The notes: a model not told the origin generated them from the sequence alone. DNA of 14,256 nt from an uncultured Spirochaetota bacterium (GCA_937864375.1 CALMJO010000550.1:1-14256); one strand, 5' to 3'; counted from the first letter of the stretch, positions 1-7,425 are shown. A program made the numbers and translations.

Positions 1-47
1 CTACACCTCTCTATTCGTCGGCAGCGTCAGATGTGTATAAGAGACAG
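1..47 (+). other. Illumina Nextera i5 adapter left on the contig end (not genomic)
   Basis: Bases 1-6 (CTACAC) match the end of the P5 arm, bases 7-14 (CTCTCTAT) match the Nextera i5 index known as S502/N502, bases 15-28 match the TCGTCGGCAGCGTC read-1 segment, and bases 29-47 are the Tn5 mosaic end AGATGTGTATAAGAGACAG. The order and junctions are exact for an unremoved library adapter. Any protein predicted to start MYKRQ or MCIRDS here is an artefact of reading through the mosaic end. The contig truly begins at base 48. Confidence 0.98.
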
Positions 48-806
48 CTCGCGCTCCTGGACGAGCGCTCCCGCCGCAGCGGCGTGTTTTTCATCGACCT
101 GGGCACCAACGGCGAGATGTTCCTGAGGACGAAGGGAGGCGACATCTTCGCCGCCTCCTGCGCGATGGGCCCTGCGCTCGAGGGCATGAACATCTCCCAC
201 GGCATGACCGCCGACGAGGGGGCGATCACCCATATTACCATGAGCGCCTCCGGACCCCTATGCGAGGTGATGGGCGGCGGGAAGCCGCTCGGCATCTCCG
301 GCACGGGGCTCATCGACGCGGTATCGCTCATGCTGGAATCCGGCCTGGTGAGCGCATCCGGCGCGTTTACGAAGGGAGCGTTGACCGGCCCCTTCACAGC
401 AGTTACGCATAACGGAGTAAAAGCCGCACGCATCGCGGGCGACGTGCATGTCACCCAGAAAGACATTCGAAGCCTGCAGCTCGCGAAGGGCGCCTCGCTC
501 GCGGGAGCGCGCATTCTTTTAAAAGAGGCTGGATCTGCCCCAGAGGAAATCGACCAGGTGTTTATCGCCGGCGCATTCGGCGAAAACCTGTCGATCGATC
601 ATTTTAAGCGCCTCGCCTTCATCCCCTCTTTTCCACGCGCACGATACCATTTCTCCGGCAACACGAGCCTGGCCGCGGCCGCGCGCGCATGCGTGGACCC
701 GTCTTTCATGGAGCGCGCGCGTACGCTTCGCGACGCGACGCGCGTCGTGGAGCTTTCGATCCACCCGGAGTTCAACGACGAATTCGTGAAATGCCTGGAT
801 TTTTAG
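48..806 (+). CDS. C-terminal part of a RACo-like corrinoid-protein reductive activator (ASKHA domain), 5'-truncated
   Basis: The open frame runs from base 48 to a TAG at 804-806, giving 252 genomic residues; the preceding codons are adapter. Visible motifs match the ASKHA ATPase half (DUF4445/COG3894) of RACo-type activators: IDLGTNGEMFL, CAMGPALEG, GISGTGLIDAV, TQKDIRSLQLAKGA, VFIAGAFGENL and a final VELSIHPEFNDEF. Family members are commonly 550-650 residues, with an N-terminal 2Fe-2S ferredoxin domain that reduces the corrinoid Co(II) centre in an ATP-dependent step; that half lies beyond the contig end. The gene converges on siroheme synthase, with only nine bases between the stops. Its methyltransferase/corrinoid partner is not visible. 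Family assignment is firm; the exact partner is unknown. Confidence 0.88.
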   Translation, partial: LALLDERSRRSGVFFIDLGTNGEMFLRTKGGDIFAASCAMGPALEGMNISHGMTADEGAITHITMSASGPLCEVMGGGKPLGISGTGLIDAVSLMLESGLVSASGAFTKGALTGPFTAVTHNGVKAARIAGDVHVTQKDIRSLQLAKGASLAGARILLKEAGSAPEEIDQVFIAGAFGENLSIDHFKRLAFIPSFPRARYHFSGNTSLAAAARACVDPSFMERARTLRDATRVVELSIHPEFNDEFVKCLDF

Positions 807-815
807 CGGTTGGGA

Positions 816-1457
816 TCAGCCGAGCAGCTTCGTAAGAAAGCCCGCGAGTTTTTGTGCCCTGAACGCGCCTGCGAGTTCCGCCAGGAGCGCATCGTCGTTG
901 ACTATTCTTTTAAGCATTTCGCCGCGCCCGTCCGCGGAGAGCTGCGCAAACCGGTCATCGGTCTGCACCACCCTCCGCGCCTCGCGCAGCGCGTCCAGGA
1001 TAGTTACTATGTCCCCCGGGACGGCCGCCTCGATCATCCTCCTCAGGCGCGCCGCCATCGCGGGAGAGGCGCCGCTCGTGGAAACCGCCAGGAGGAAGTC
1101 GCCCCTCTGCGAAAACGAGGGCACTATGAAGGAACAGTTGGGCGGATCGTCCACCGCGTTGAGAAAAATGCCGCGTGCCTGCGCCTCCCTGAATACGAGC
1201 GCGTTCACCGCGGCGTCGTTCGTGCACGAAAACGCGAGTGCCGCGCCCTTGAGGTCTCCCTCGCGGTATGCGCGGCGCTCGATTTTTACGGCTTCCCCTT
1301 CGAGGGACGCGATCTCGTCGCGCACGCGCGGCGCGACGACGCGCACCCGCGCGCCCGCCGCGCACAGGTCCTGCACCTTGCGCAGCGCCACCTGTCCGCC
1401 CCCTATCACGGTGACGTGCTTGTCTTTTATGTCGAGCATTACCGGGTAGTATGACAT
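816..1457 (-). CDS. cysG: Siroheme synthase: precorrin-2 dehydrogenase / sirohydrochlorin ferrochelatase (CysG N-terminal half, Met8 type)
   Basis: A 213-residue protein converting precorrin-2 to sirohydrochlorin with NAD and then inserting iron to give siroheme. The N-terminal Rossmann motif VIGGGQVALRK is at residues 17-27. The NAVDDPPNCSFIVPS stretch at about 100-114 holds the conserved Asp (position 104, equivalent as I recall to CysG Asp104). STSGASPAMAARLR at 126-139 is the other family signature. The length fits stand-alone CysG N-terminal/Met8 proteins, without the C-terminal SAM methyltransferase, so precorrin-2 must be made by another gene. ATG at 1457 has an AAGGA about ten bases upstream. 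It is the only Ahb-pathway gene on the left side of the AT-rich defence cassette and starts 19 bases after the restriction enzyme stop; no separate promoter is evident. Confidence 0.93.
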   Translation of the reverse strand: MSYYPVMLDIKDKHVTVIGGGQVALRKVQDLCAAGARVRVVAPRVRDEIASLEGEAVKIERRAYREGDLKGAALAFSCTNDAAVNALVFREAQARGIFLNAVDDPPNCSFIVPSFSQRGDFLLAVSTSGASPAMAARLRRMIEAAVPGDIVTILDALREARRVVQTDDRFAQLSADGRGEMLKRIVNDDALLAELAGAFRAQKLAGFLTKLLG

Positions 1458-1476
1458 TTAATCGCGATCCTTGAAT

Positions 1477-4400
1477 CTAAATCCATGTCCGGGTTTCTTT
1501 ATCAATCTTTTTCATCACATCGATAGTAAATGCTGCAATTTTAGCTATCCTTTCCACATTAGATATCTCTTCAAGCGTTAGCATTCTTCCTTTCCTGTCT
1601 TTAAGGAACTTATCCAGTACCTGGTATCCTCCGATCCTAAATGCAAAAATCTCCTCAGGCACTTTGTCGAAGTATTGTGTCTCGTTAATATATATCCTCT
1701 TTCCCTGCTTATTGTTCACGTACCGTACTTTTTCAACTTCACCTGAGCCATCACCCATAAAATAGCCATTATTATAATCGGGAACGACTTTCATAAGGTG
1801 AGCATCAATTAGCTCCGTACCAAGTTTGAAAAGTTTTTCGAAAGACGTCGTTTTCACAACAAGCGGAATGCGTGGAAAATCCATCTTCAGGAAATCTGCG
1901 TATTTTTCCCGATACGACGGACTGTGAAGGATTGCATAGATATATCCTAGAATTTCCTTTGGCATATATGACTTCTTATATAAACGGTCCACATATTGCC
2001 GGAAAGCTGGGCTCAGGTTTTCCTTCCTGGTAATCTCTCCGGATGATGCGAATATACCTTCCCCTGTTTCATAAACATAGAGAGGAAATACATAATTAAT
2101 ATCATATGCAGATACGGACTTGTGACCAGCTATTGTGTTGGAAATGTAAGAATCGCCATCTCCTTTATCTTGTTTTGGCATAATTACTGCTATGTTTTCA
2201 TGAAGCATATGCTTCATAACATCTCCACGCGGCATACAATGAAATCCGCGCGACTTTCCAGTATAATAGGTATATCGAAGGTCAAATGGTCTATATAATA
2301 TAGGCACTATATTTCTTTCCTGAAGACCGCTTTCGATAAGATCTTTCTGTGCGAGCCCAACCTTCCAGTCTCGCGCATCTTCCCCTAAAGTAAACTTCCT
2401 TCTAGCATCTTCTGCAGGTTGTTGAGCAAAATCATGTATTACTTTATAAACATCATCTTTAAGAAATTGAATGCAAAGCTCATCACGTGCAGTGACTATC
2501 CCAACGCTATTAACCGGGAATATATCGCTTATTGACTGGTATTTTTTATATTCGGCAGCAAGAGTTTCATTCTGCTCGGCAAAAAGATAAAATGGAGAAG
2601 CAGGCGCAATCTCTGTCCAATCAATGGTATCTATACTCTGCACATAGCATCGCTTATACTTTTCCACGCGGAGACCGCGGAGGTCGGCATGGAAGACCTT
2701 ATGATCCAATCCGCGCTTTTTCACCAGAAACGATATCGCAACACCCTGTTGGATATCGAACACGTTCTCATCCTTTCCGCCGTCCTCATCCGTCTCCTTT
2801 TTATTATAGTTGCCGTGCAGGTCAAGGAGATAGAGTCGGTTGAAAGTCTTCATAAGGCTTTGGCGCATCCCTCGGAACGTAGGATTGTCCAGGAAGCCGT
2901 GATTGGTGATAATGCCCACTACGCCTTCATCAACACTCTCCATTTTCCACTGCGCGAACCGGATGAACTTCACGTAATCGTCGTTCAACCATTTGGAATT
3001 TTTCTCTTTTAAAGGCATTCCGTCCACTACGAAGTAGGACTGAAGGAGCCCACCAATATGTGTTTTCTTTATTTTTTTAATAATTTTACTGCCTTTTTTC
3101 TCCAATACTATATGCTCGCTGGGATTCCTGGAATGTCCTGAATACGGGGGATTACCGGTTATCACCAGGACAGGATTATCCTTTACTCGCTGAGCGGCCT
3201 TGGTTTCCTCCGAGAGGGCAGGTAATAGTGGTATTTTTGTATGCGGATCGGCGGGCTCAAGTGTGTTGGTCAAATAGACCTGAAGGCGTTCGCCGGCTTG
3301 CAAATCATGACCATGATCTTTGAGGTACTGGGAAAGTTTCAAATGCGCAATCGTGTACGGAGCTATAAGATACTCAAATCCGTACAGGTTTTTTAAAACA
3401 TGTTCGCGGATGACCGCATCTCGTTTCCCCGAACCCTTAGGCAGTTTTTCAAATATACGCTCCATAACCTCGACCAGGAACGTGCCGGTTCCCGTTGCGA
3501 AATCAAGTACGGTAACCCGCTTGTGGTCAGCGAAACCGTCCTTAATATTGAATTCTTTTTGTAAAATGTATTCCAGACTTCGCACGATAAAGTTAACCAC
3601 GGGAGGCGGTGTATAATATACGCCGCGCGTTTCACGTAAATTTTTATCATAGGCGGCCAGGAAATCTTCATAAAAGTAAACGTAGGGATCTTTTATCGCG
3701 AGGCCATTGGAATCCTTGTTATTTTTTAAAAAGGACAGTCCCTGCAGGATGGCCAGAAGGTCCAGGTTGTTGAGCACCGTCAGGACCTCCTCCACTATCC
3801 ATCGAACAAATCGGTATTCCTCTTTTTCAAGCTCGTCGAAAAAGAGGACCATCTCCCTGATGAGACCGAATGTTTGGGGAATATAGCGTCTTGCGTTATA
3901 GAGTGAAATGCTTCCGCTTGTGACATTCAGCCGAGCAAGGAACAGTCCATATACGATATTCTGCCCGAATGCATCGGCGAATTCCGGGAGCTTGATATCC
4001 TCGAAGACGTACCTTCTAAATATTTCATACAAATTGAATAGTTTGCCAGTCTGATCATCTTTTTCCTGACGCTCCAGTTCTTCCTGGAGATATTCTCTGA
4101 GATGGCGCGCCCTCACCGCAAGGACGGATGCCAGTTTCCTGCTGTCGGAAATACCCTTTGGAGGCTGGGAAAAGAAATCTTCGATAATTTTGCCTACGGC
4201 AGCGCATTTTGCTGCATCGGGCTTAAATTTTGCGCTTTCAAGATCAGACGGATAGCAAAGTTTTTCCCTACAGAATATTTTACCATCCTTTATCCAGACC
4301 CAATCAAGATAATTCGTAAGTAGAATATTGTCTGAAAGCTCAACGTATTTTTTTAACTGGGGTGATTTAAGCACCTTGTCAAGGTTATCATCTGTCTTTT

Positions 4401-4623
4401 TATTCTCGATGTAGCCAATAATGGAATGTTCATAGTTTACCCTGAAATCTGGCGCCCCGTATTCCTTATGGCGTTTGGGTTCATGTAAAATTCTTAAGCT
4501 TTCGTTCTTCTGTCCAGCTATGGCATTGAAAAGGTTTTCCAGTGCGCTTCGATGAGAATGTTCAGTGATTTCATCTGCAGACACAGAACGCAAGGCTTTG
4601 AAATATTCATCGAAATACCCCAT
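1477..4623 (-). CDS. Single-chain type ISP-like (type IIG architecture) restriction-modification enzyme
   Basis: A 1048-residue enzyme combining DNA cleavage, adenine methylation and target recognition. The N-terminal region (about 1-150) has a PD-(D/E)xK pattern: D59 in APDFRV, then E73-x-K75 in YIENKK. A helical connector leads to the N6-adenine methyltransferase core: RGVYYTPPPVVNFIVRS at about 333-349, SAM-binding motif LDFATGTGTF at 373-382 and catalytic NPPY at 491-494. NVFDIQQGVAI (620-630), YRPFDLRYTYYTG (777-789) and NYVFPLYVYE (843-852) are typical of the type ISP C-terminal specificity region. Classic type ISP enzymes (LlaGI/LlaBIII) are about 1,570 residues with a helicase between nuclease and methyltransferase; none is seen here, so cleavage should not need ATP-driven translocation. 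It starts 18 bases after the antitoxin stop, in the same AT-rich cassette. Its recognition sequence cannot be read from the protein. Confidence 0.9.
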   Translation of the reverse strand: MGYFDEYFKALRSVSADEITEHSHRSALENLFNAIAGQKNESLRILHEPKRHKEYGAPDFRVNYEHSIIGYIENKKTDDNLDKVLKSPQLKKYVELSDNILLTNYLDWVWIKDGKIFCREKLCYPSDLESAKFKPDAAKCAAVGKIIEDFFSQPPKGISDSRKLASVLAVRARHLREYLQEELERQEKDDQTGKLFNLYEIFRRYVFEDIKLPEFADAFGQNIVYGLFLARLNVTSGSISLYNARRYIPQTFGLIREMVLFFDELEKEEYRFVRWIVEEVLTVLNNLDLLAILQGLSFLKNNKDSNGLAIKDPYVYFYEDFLAAYDKNLRETRGVYYTPPPVVNFIVRSLEYILQKEFNIKDGFADHKRVTVLDFATGTGTFLVEVMERIFEKLPKGSGKRDAVIREHVLKNLYGFEYLIAPYTIAHLKLSQYLKDHGHDLQAGERLQVYLTNTLEPADPHTKIPLLPALSEETKAAQRVKDNPVLVITGNPPYSGHSRNPSEHIVLEKKGSKIIKKIKKTHIGGLLQSYFVVDGMPLKEKNSKWLNDDYVKFIRFAQWKMESVDEGVVGIITNHGFLDNPTFRGMRQSLMKTFNRLYLLDLHGNYNKKETDEDGGKDENVFDIQQGVAISFLVKKRGLDHKVFHADLRGLRVEKYKRCYVQSIDTIDWTEIAPASPFYLFAEQNETLAAEYKKYQSISDIFPVNSVGIVTARDELCIQFLKDDVYKVIHDFAQQPAEDARRKFTLGEDARDWKVGLAQKDLIESGLQERNIVPILYRPFDLRYTYYTGKSRGFHCMPRGDVMKHMLHENIAVIMPKQDKGDGDSYISNTIAGHKSVSAYDINYVFPLYVYETGEGIFASSGEITRKENLSPAFRQYVDRLYKKSYMPKEILGYIYAILHSPSYREKYADFLKMDFPRIPLVVKTTSFEKLFKLGTELIDAHLMKVVPDYNNGYFMGDGSGEVEKVRYVNNKQGKRIYINETQYFDKVPEEIFAFRIGGYQVLDKFLKDRKGRMLTLEEISNVERIAKIAAFTIDVMKKIDKETRTWI

Positions 4624-4641
4624 TAAATTCCATCCTGTCTT

Positions 4642-5733
4642 TTATTTGTGCGCTAATTCGTATTTCCTTCTCAGCCCATTTAACTGTGAAAATCCGATTT
4701 TGTGCTCATGTTGAAGCCGTCCAACTATAATAGCCGGTGATATGCCTATATGCTTTGCGAATGAATTTATAGTTGCCGCTGAGAAAGTGTCTGACTCCTG
4801 AACAAACTTCTCCCATTCTTCCGGCAATACCAGCGTATCTCGCGCAAAAACGTCCGCTTCCGTTTCCTTGTCGTTTTTCTCATTATCGGATTCAATAAAC
4901 ACATCACGTTTTCCATGTAAAAGAATGTGTCCTGCCTCGTGAAAGAACGTAAACCAGAAAATATCCTCGTATTTACCACGCAGACTCAATTGAATTAGCG
5001 CCTTTCCCGGATTAAGCCACCTGGTGACACCATACACGGGAACACCTTTTAATGGCGGTATGAATACTAAAGCTACACCGGTTGAGGCGCACATTTCTAT
5101 CATTTTCTCGACAAATATCTCCGACTCCTTCCTGGTAAGAGATTTTATTTGGTTTAATATTTCCCGAAATCGAATTCTATCATAGGGCTTACACTGAATT
5201 TTTTGAGCCTCAATTTCACCGGCCCTCAACCATACCGATGTTGATATTGGATTTTTATTGAATGCTTTTGACTGTCTATATGCCACAGAAGGCTTATCCC
5301 ATATTGATGTCCACTCTTCAGGCGAGTTGATTCCAAAATACTTAAAAACTTCGTTTAACAGTGTCTTTTCCTGTTTTATATCCGGAAGCCAATTATTTAA
5401 TATCATCTCCTTTATCGGCAAAGCTTTTATCCATTGCCTGTAGTTCATCAGTTTGTCTTCCTCCGACTTCTGCGCAATAAATTCATCATATCTTCTTTGC
5501 CGGCTATTCCAGAAGGATGCAGGGATTCCCAGAACTCTCTCGAATTGAATTGCGGTTTCAGCGGTAATAGACGTCTTGCCTTTTATTATTTCATTTATCG
5601 TTTTTTTAGGGCGGCCCGTTCTTTCAGAAAGCTCCGCCTGTGACATTCCCTTCTCTTCCAATACATCTATGAGAGTCTCTCCTGGATGGGTTACAGTATC
5701 TGGATTATATTCGTTAATCACTTTATTTGCCAT
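4642..5733 (-). CDS. higA: HigA-type XRE antitoxin fused to an ImmA/IrrE (M78) metallopeptidase
   Basis: A 363-residue protein. The N-terminal helix-turn-helix (about 15-75; HPGETLIDVLEEKGMSQAEL, RPKKTINEIIKGK, ALGIPASFW-like end) matches the HigA/VapI antidote family, which binds its toxin and represses its own operon. A middle helical region follows. The C-terminal half has the zinc-protease motif HEAGH at 265-269, and acidic residues in ETEAD at 290-294 probably supply the third ligand. I chose ATG 5733 over the upstream TTG at 5751 because GGAGG sits six bases before it. The gene overlaps the toxin end by 11 bases, so the two are translationally coupled. The peptidase domain suggests signal-dependent proteolysis, as in ImmA/IrrE, but its substrate is unknown; self-cleavage or cleavage of the partner is inference. 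Confidence 0.9.
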   Translation of the reverse strand: MANKVINEYNPDTVTHPGETLIDVLEEKGMSQAELSERTGRPKKTINEIIKGKTSITAETAIQFERVLGIPASFWNSRQRRYDEFIAQKSEEDKLMNYRQWIKALPIKEMILNNWLPDIKQEKTLLNEVFKYFGINSPEEWTSIWDKPSVAYRQSKAFNKNPISTSVWLRAGEIEAQKIQCKPYDRIRFREILNQIKSLTRKESEIFVEKMIEMCASTGVALVFIPPLKGVPVYGVTRWLNPGKALIQLSLRGKYEDIFWFTFFHEAGHILLHGKRDVFIESDNEKNDKETEADVFARDTLVLPEEWEKFVQESDTFSAATINSFAKHIGISPAIIVGRLQHEHKIGFSQLNGLRRKYELAHK

Positions 5734-6028
5734 GGTAATCCTCCACACCAATAACTTCGATCGCTGTTATTAGTTTCAATTCAATTCGTCCATCTTTCGA
5801 CACTGGCAAAGGGTTTCCAATTGGTGTAAATATCAGACGTTTGGGATAGCCTGCATCCATAGCCCATTGACCCTTCCTGTTTGCGACCAGCGGATGGCAA
5901 TGGCCCGGCAAAGTGAGCAGAACTTCCATATTATCCGCATCTCGGATATCATCAAGACGTCTTTTCAGTTTTCCAGCCGCATTCTGGCATATTTTTCTCA
6001 CAGTATTATTGCCGAAAGTAATGTCCAT
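5723..6028 (-). CDS. higB: HigB/RelE-superfamily toxin of a HigBA-like toxin-antitoxin pair
   Basis: A 101-residue protein with the pattern of the plasmid-maintenance killer family (COG3549-like). It opens MDITF, has a KLKRRLDDIRDADNM helix at about 20-34, LPGHCHPLVANRKGQWAMD at about 40-58, then YPKRLIFTP at 61-69 and a C-terminal VEDYHGK. Related HigB toxins are ribosome-dependent mRNA endonucleases; this subgroup's activity is inferred from the fold family. It is the first gene of the cassette, followed with overlap by the HigA-peptidase antitoxin. Its own ribosome site is poor (AGGG 13 bases before ATG), in contrast to the antitoxin's GGAGG, which favours antitoxin excess. The start codon lies inside the operator palindrome at 6027-6065. 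Confidence 0.87.
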   Translation of the reverse strand: MDITFGNNTVRKICQNAAGKLKRRLDDIRDADNMEVLLTLPGHCHPLVANRKGQWAMDAGYPKRLIFTPIGNPLPVSKDGRIELKLITAIEVIGVEDYHGK

Positions 6029-6065
6029 ATAATTATATTAACCCTTAGGGTTAATATAATTATAT
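6027..6065. promoter_or_regulatory. 39-bp palindromic operator of the toxin-antitoxin operon
   Basis: Bases 6027-6045 and 6047-6065 are perfectly complementary 19-base arms around one central base (6046). The core reads TTAACCCTTAGGGTTAA. The palindrome overlaps the toxin ATG at 6026-6028 and the likely -10 region. A HigA-type HTH dimer is the obvious ligand, giving autorepression. The sites are seen; the ligand is inferred. Confidence 0.85.
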
Positions 6066-6084
6066 TATCGAATAAAATTGTCAA
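6053..6084 (-). promoter_or_regulatory. Promoter of the toxin-antitoxin/restriction operon
   Basis: A perfect TTGACA -35 box lies at 6084-6079 on the minus strand. The following DNA is AT-rich and holds several -10 candidates: TATAAT with a 14-base spacer and TATATT with a 20-base spacer. Neither has the ideal 17, so the exact -10 is uncertain. All candidates fall within the palindrome 6027-6065, so repressor binding would block RNA polymerase. Confidence 0.6.
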
Positions 6085-6132
6085 GAAAAAAGAGTTTCTT
6101 CAGAGAATTATTGAGTGAAGTAAAAAATAATA

Positions 6133-6144
6133 ATCCTCAGGGAT
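6133..6144 (-). terminator. Weak candidate terminator after ahbC
   Basis: A 4-bp stem ATCC/GGAT with loop CTGA on the minus strand is followed by TATTATTTTTT. It lies ten bases after the ahbC stop. The stem is short, so read-through is likely. Confidence 0.25.
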
Positions 6145-6153
6145 ATGCTTCAT

Positions 6154-7425
6154 CTAGCGGGCAAGCTCCCCGGGGACCGGGAACTCCTCCCCGCGCGCGC
6201 GGAGCTCGTTCCTCTTTACGTCGTCCAGTCCGATCTCCTCGTCGCTGATGAAGCACTGGGGGTCCGGGGCCCAGGGGTCGGCGTAGGCACGGTAGGCCCG
6301 CACCCGCATGGCGCCGGTGCAGAGCTCCCGGTGCGCGCACAGCCGGCATCGTCCCTTGATGTAGTCGGCCTTGTGCTTGAGTCCCTTCATGAGGGGGTCG
6401 GTCTCGTCCATCCAGATGTCGGCGAAGGCGCGCGCGCGAACGTTGCCCAGGGTGTAGTCCTGCCAGAACTGGTCCGGGTGGACGTTGCCGGTGAAGTCGA
6501 TGTTGCCGATCCCCACGCCGGTGGAGTGCGCGCCGCCCCCGTTCCACTTCAAGAGATCATGCACGGCCTGCGCACGCGCGGCATCCTTCTCCTTGAGTTT
6601 CAGGTAGATATACACCCCGTCCGCGTGGTTGTCCACGGTCAGTATGTTGATGTCGAGCCCGCGGTCGAAATAATCCTGCGTGCGCTCGAGTATGATGTCC
6701 ATGGCAGCGCGCGACTCACGGTGCGTGAGGTCGTCGCCGTACATCGTCCCTCCCCGTCCCGAGTACACCAGGTGGTAGAAGCAGGCCCTGTTGATCTTCT
6801 CGCGCTCGATGAAGTCGAAGATAGCGTGCAGGTCCTCGTAGTTCCGCCTGGTGAGCGTGAGGCGCAGTCCCACGCGCTGGCCAACGGCGATGCAGTGCTC
6901 GAAGCCCTGCATCGCGCGCGCGTACGCGCCCCTGACGCCGCGGAACCTGTCGTTCACCTCCTCCATCCCGTCCAGGCTTATGCCCACGTACACCACGCCT
7001 GAGTCCTTGATGGCGCGCGCGGCGTCCCGGTCTATGAGCGTTCCGTTGGTGGAGATCACCGGCCTGATCTCGCGCGCCGATGCGCGCGCAATGAGCGTGA
7101 AGAGGTCCTTGCGCATGAGCGGCTCGCCGCCGGAAAAGAGGAGCGAGGGAATCCCGAATTCCGCGAGGCAGTCCACGAGCGCGAGCCCCTCGTCGGTTGA
7201 AAGCTCTCCCCCGTACTTCTTGTTCTCCGAGTCCGTGTAGCAGTGCACGCAGTTGAGGTTGCAGGTGCGCGTGGTGCTCCATACCACGATGGGCCGCCGC
7301 TCGCTCGCGAGGACCTGGCGCCGGTGCGGCGCGTTCCCGTGGGCGTCCCCGTGCGCCTCGGTGCCGTAGCGGAGGCCGTCCCCGGTGGAGATCCCCTCGC
7401 AGTAAAGCTTGCCTATATCGATCAT
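6154..7425 (-). CDS. ahbC: AhbC, 12,18-didecarboxysiroheme deacetylase (radical SAM/SPASM)
   Basis: A 423-residue radical SAM enzyme that removes the two acetate side chains of 12,18-didecarboxysiroheme to give Fe-coproporphyrin III. The N-terminal MIDIGKLYC is characteristic of the AhbC/NirJ group. The radical SAM cluster motif is C55-x3-C59-x2-C62, SGGEP is at 98-102, and LTVDNHADG and VHPDQFWQDYTLGNV are group signatures. The C-terminal cysteines C360-x2-C363-x5-C369-x21-C391 bind the auxiliary cluster. I chose ATG 7425 over the TTG at 7479 because it restores MIDIGKLYC and because the upstream stretch encodes another gene. Its AGG ribosome site overlaps the stop of the 56-codon gene upstream. 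NirJ of haem d1 synthesis is close, but ahbD and no other nir gene nearby favours AhbC. Confidence 0.92.
   Translation of the reverse strand: MIDIGKLYCEGISTGDGLRYGTEAHGDAHGNAPHRRQVLASERRPIVVWSTTRTCNLNCVHCYTDSENKKYGGELSTDEGLALVDCLAEFGIPSLLFSGGEPLMRKDLFTLIARASAREIRPVISTNGTLIDRDAARAIKDSGVVYVGISLDGMEEVNDRFRGVRGAYARAMQGFEHCIAVGQRVGLRLTLTRRNYEDLHAIFDFIEREKINRACFYHLVYSGRGGTMYGDDLTHRESRAAMDIILERTQDYFDRGLDINILTVDNHADGVYIYLKLKEKDAARAQAVHDLLKWNGGGAHSTGVGIGNIDFTGNVHPDQFWQDYTLGNVRARAFADIWMDETDPLMKGLKHKADYIKGRCRLCAHRELCTGAMRVRAYRAYADPWAPDPQCFISDEEIGLDDVKRNELRARGEEFPVPGELAR

Larger units (their letters stand above)
1465..6135. other. AT-rich toxin-antitoxin/restriction defence cassette inserted in the haem cluster
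   Basis: Base composition drops sharply here: rows 2101-2160 and 5401-5460 have 25 and 23 G+C of 60, against 43 and 45 of 60 in ahbC and ahbD rows. The block holds only the toxin, the antitoxin-peptidase and the restriction-modification gene, all on one strand with gaps of at most 18 bases. GC-rich pathway genes flank both sides. I found no integrase, transposase, convincing terminal inverted repeat or target duplication, so the edges are approximate. Confidence 0.75.

Noticed and set aside
33..47. A GTG start giving a protein that begins MYKRQ
   Set aside because: These codons are the Tn5 mosaic end of the sequencing adapter, not genomic DNA.
810..1454. Long plus-strand open frames opposite siroheme synthase
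   Set aside because: They are GC-rich antisense shadows with no recognisable domains; the minus strand encodes a clear siroheme synthase.
5734..5751. TTG start extending the antitoxin by six residues
   Set aside because: The ATG at 5733 has GGAGG at ideal spacing; the TTG would place that site inside the coding region.
1458..6153. Direct or inverted repeats marking the ends of the defence cassette
   Set aside because: Only short matches such as ATCCT were seen near both edges; they are too short to count as attachment or target-site repeats.
6145..7002. 285-codon plus-strand frame opposite ahbC
   Set aside because: Val/His/Arg-rich composition typical of antisense frames in GC-rich DNA; ahbC on the other strand has full motif support.
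6154..7425. Calling this gene nirJ (haem d1 synthesis)
   Set aside because: No nirS, nirF or other nir gene is present, while ahbAB and ahbD are.
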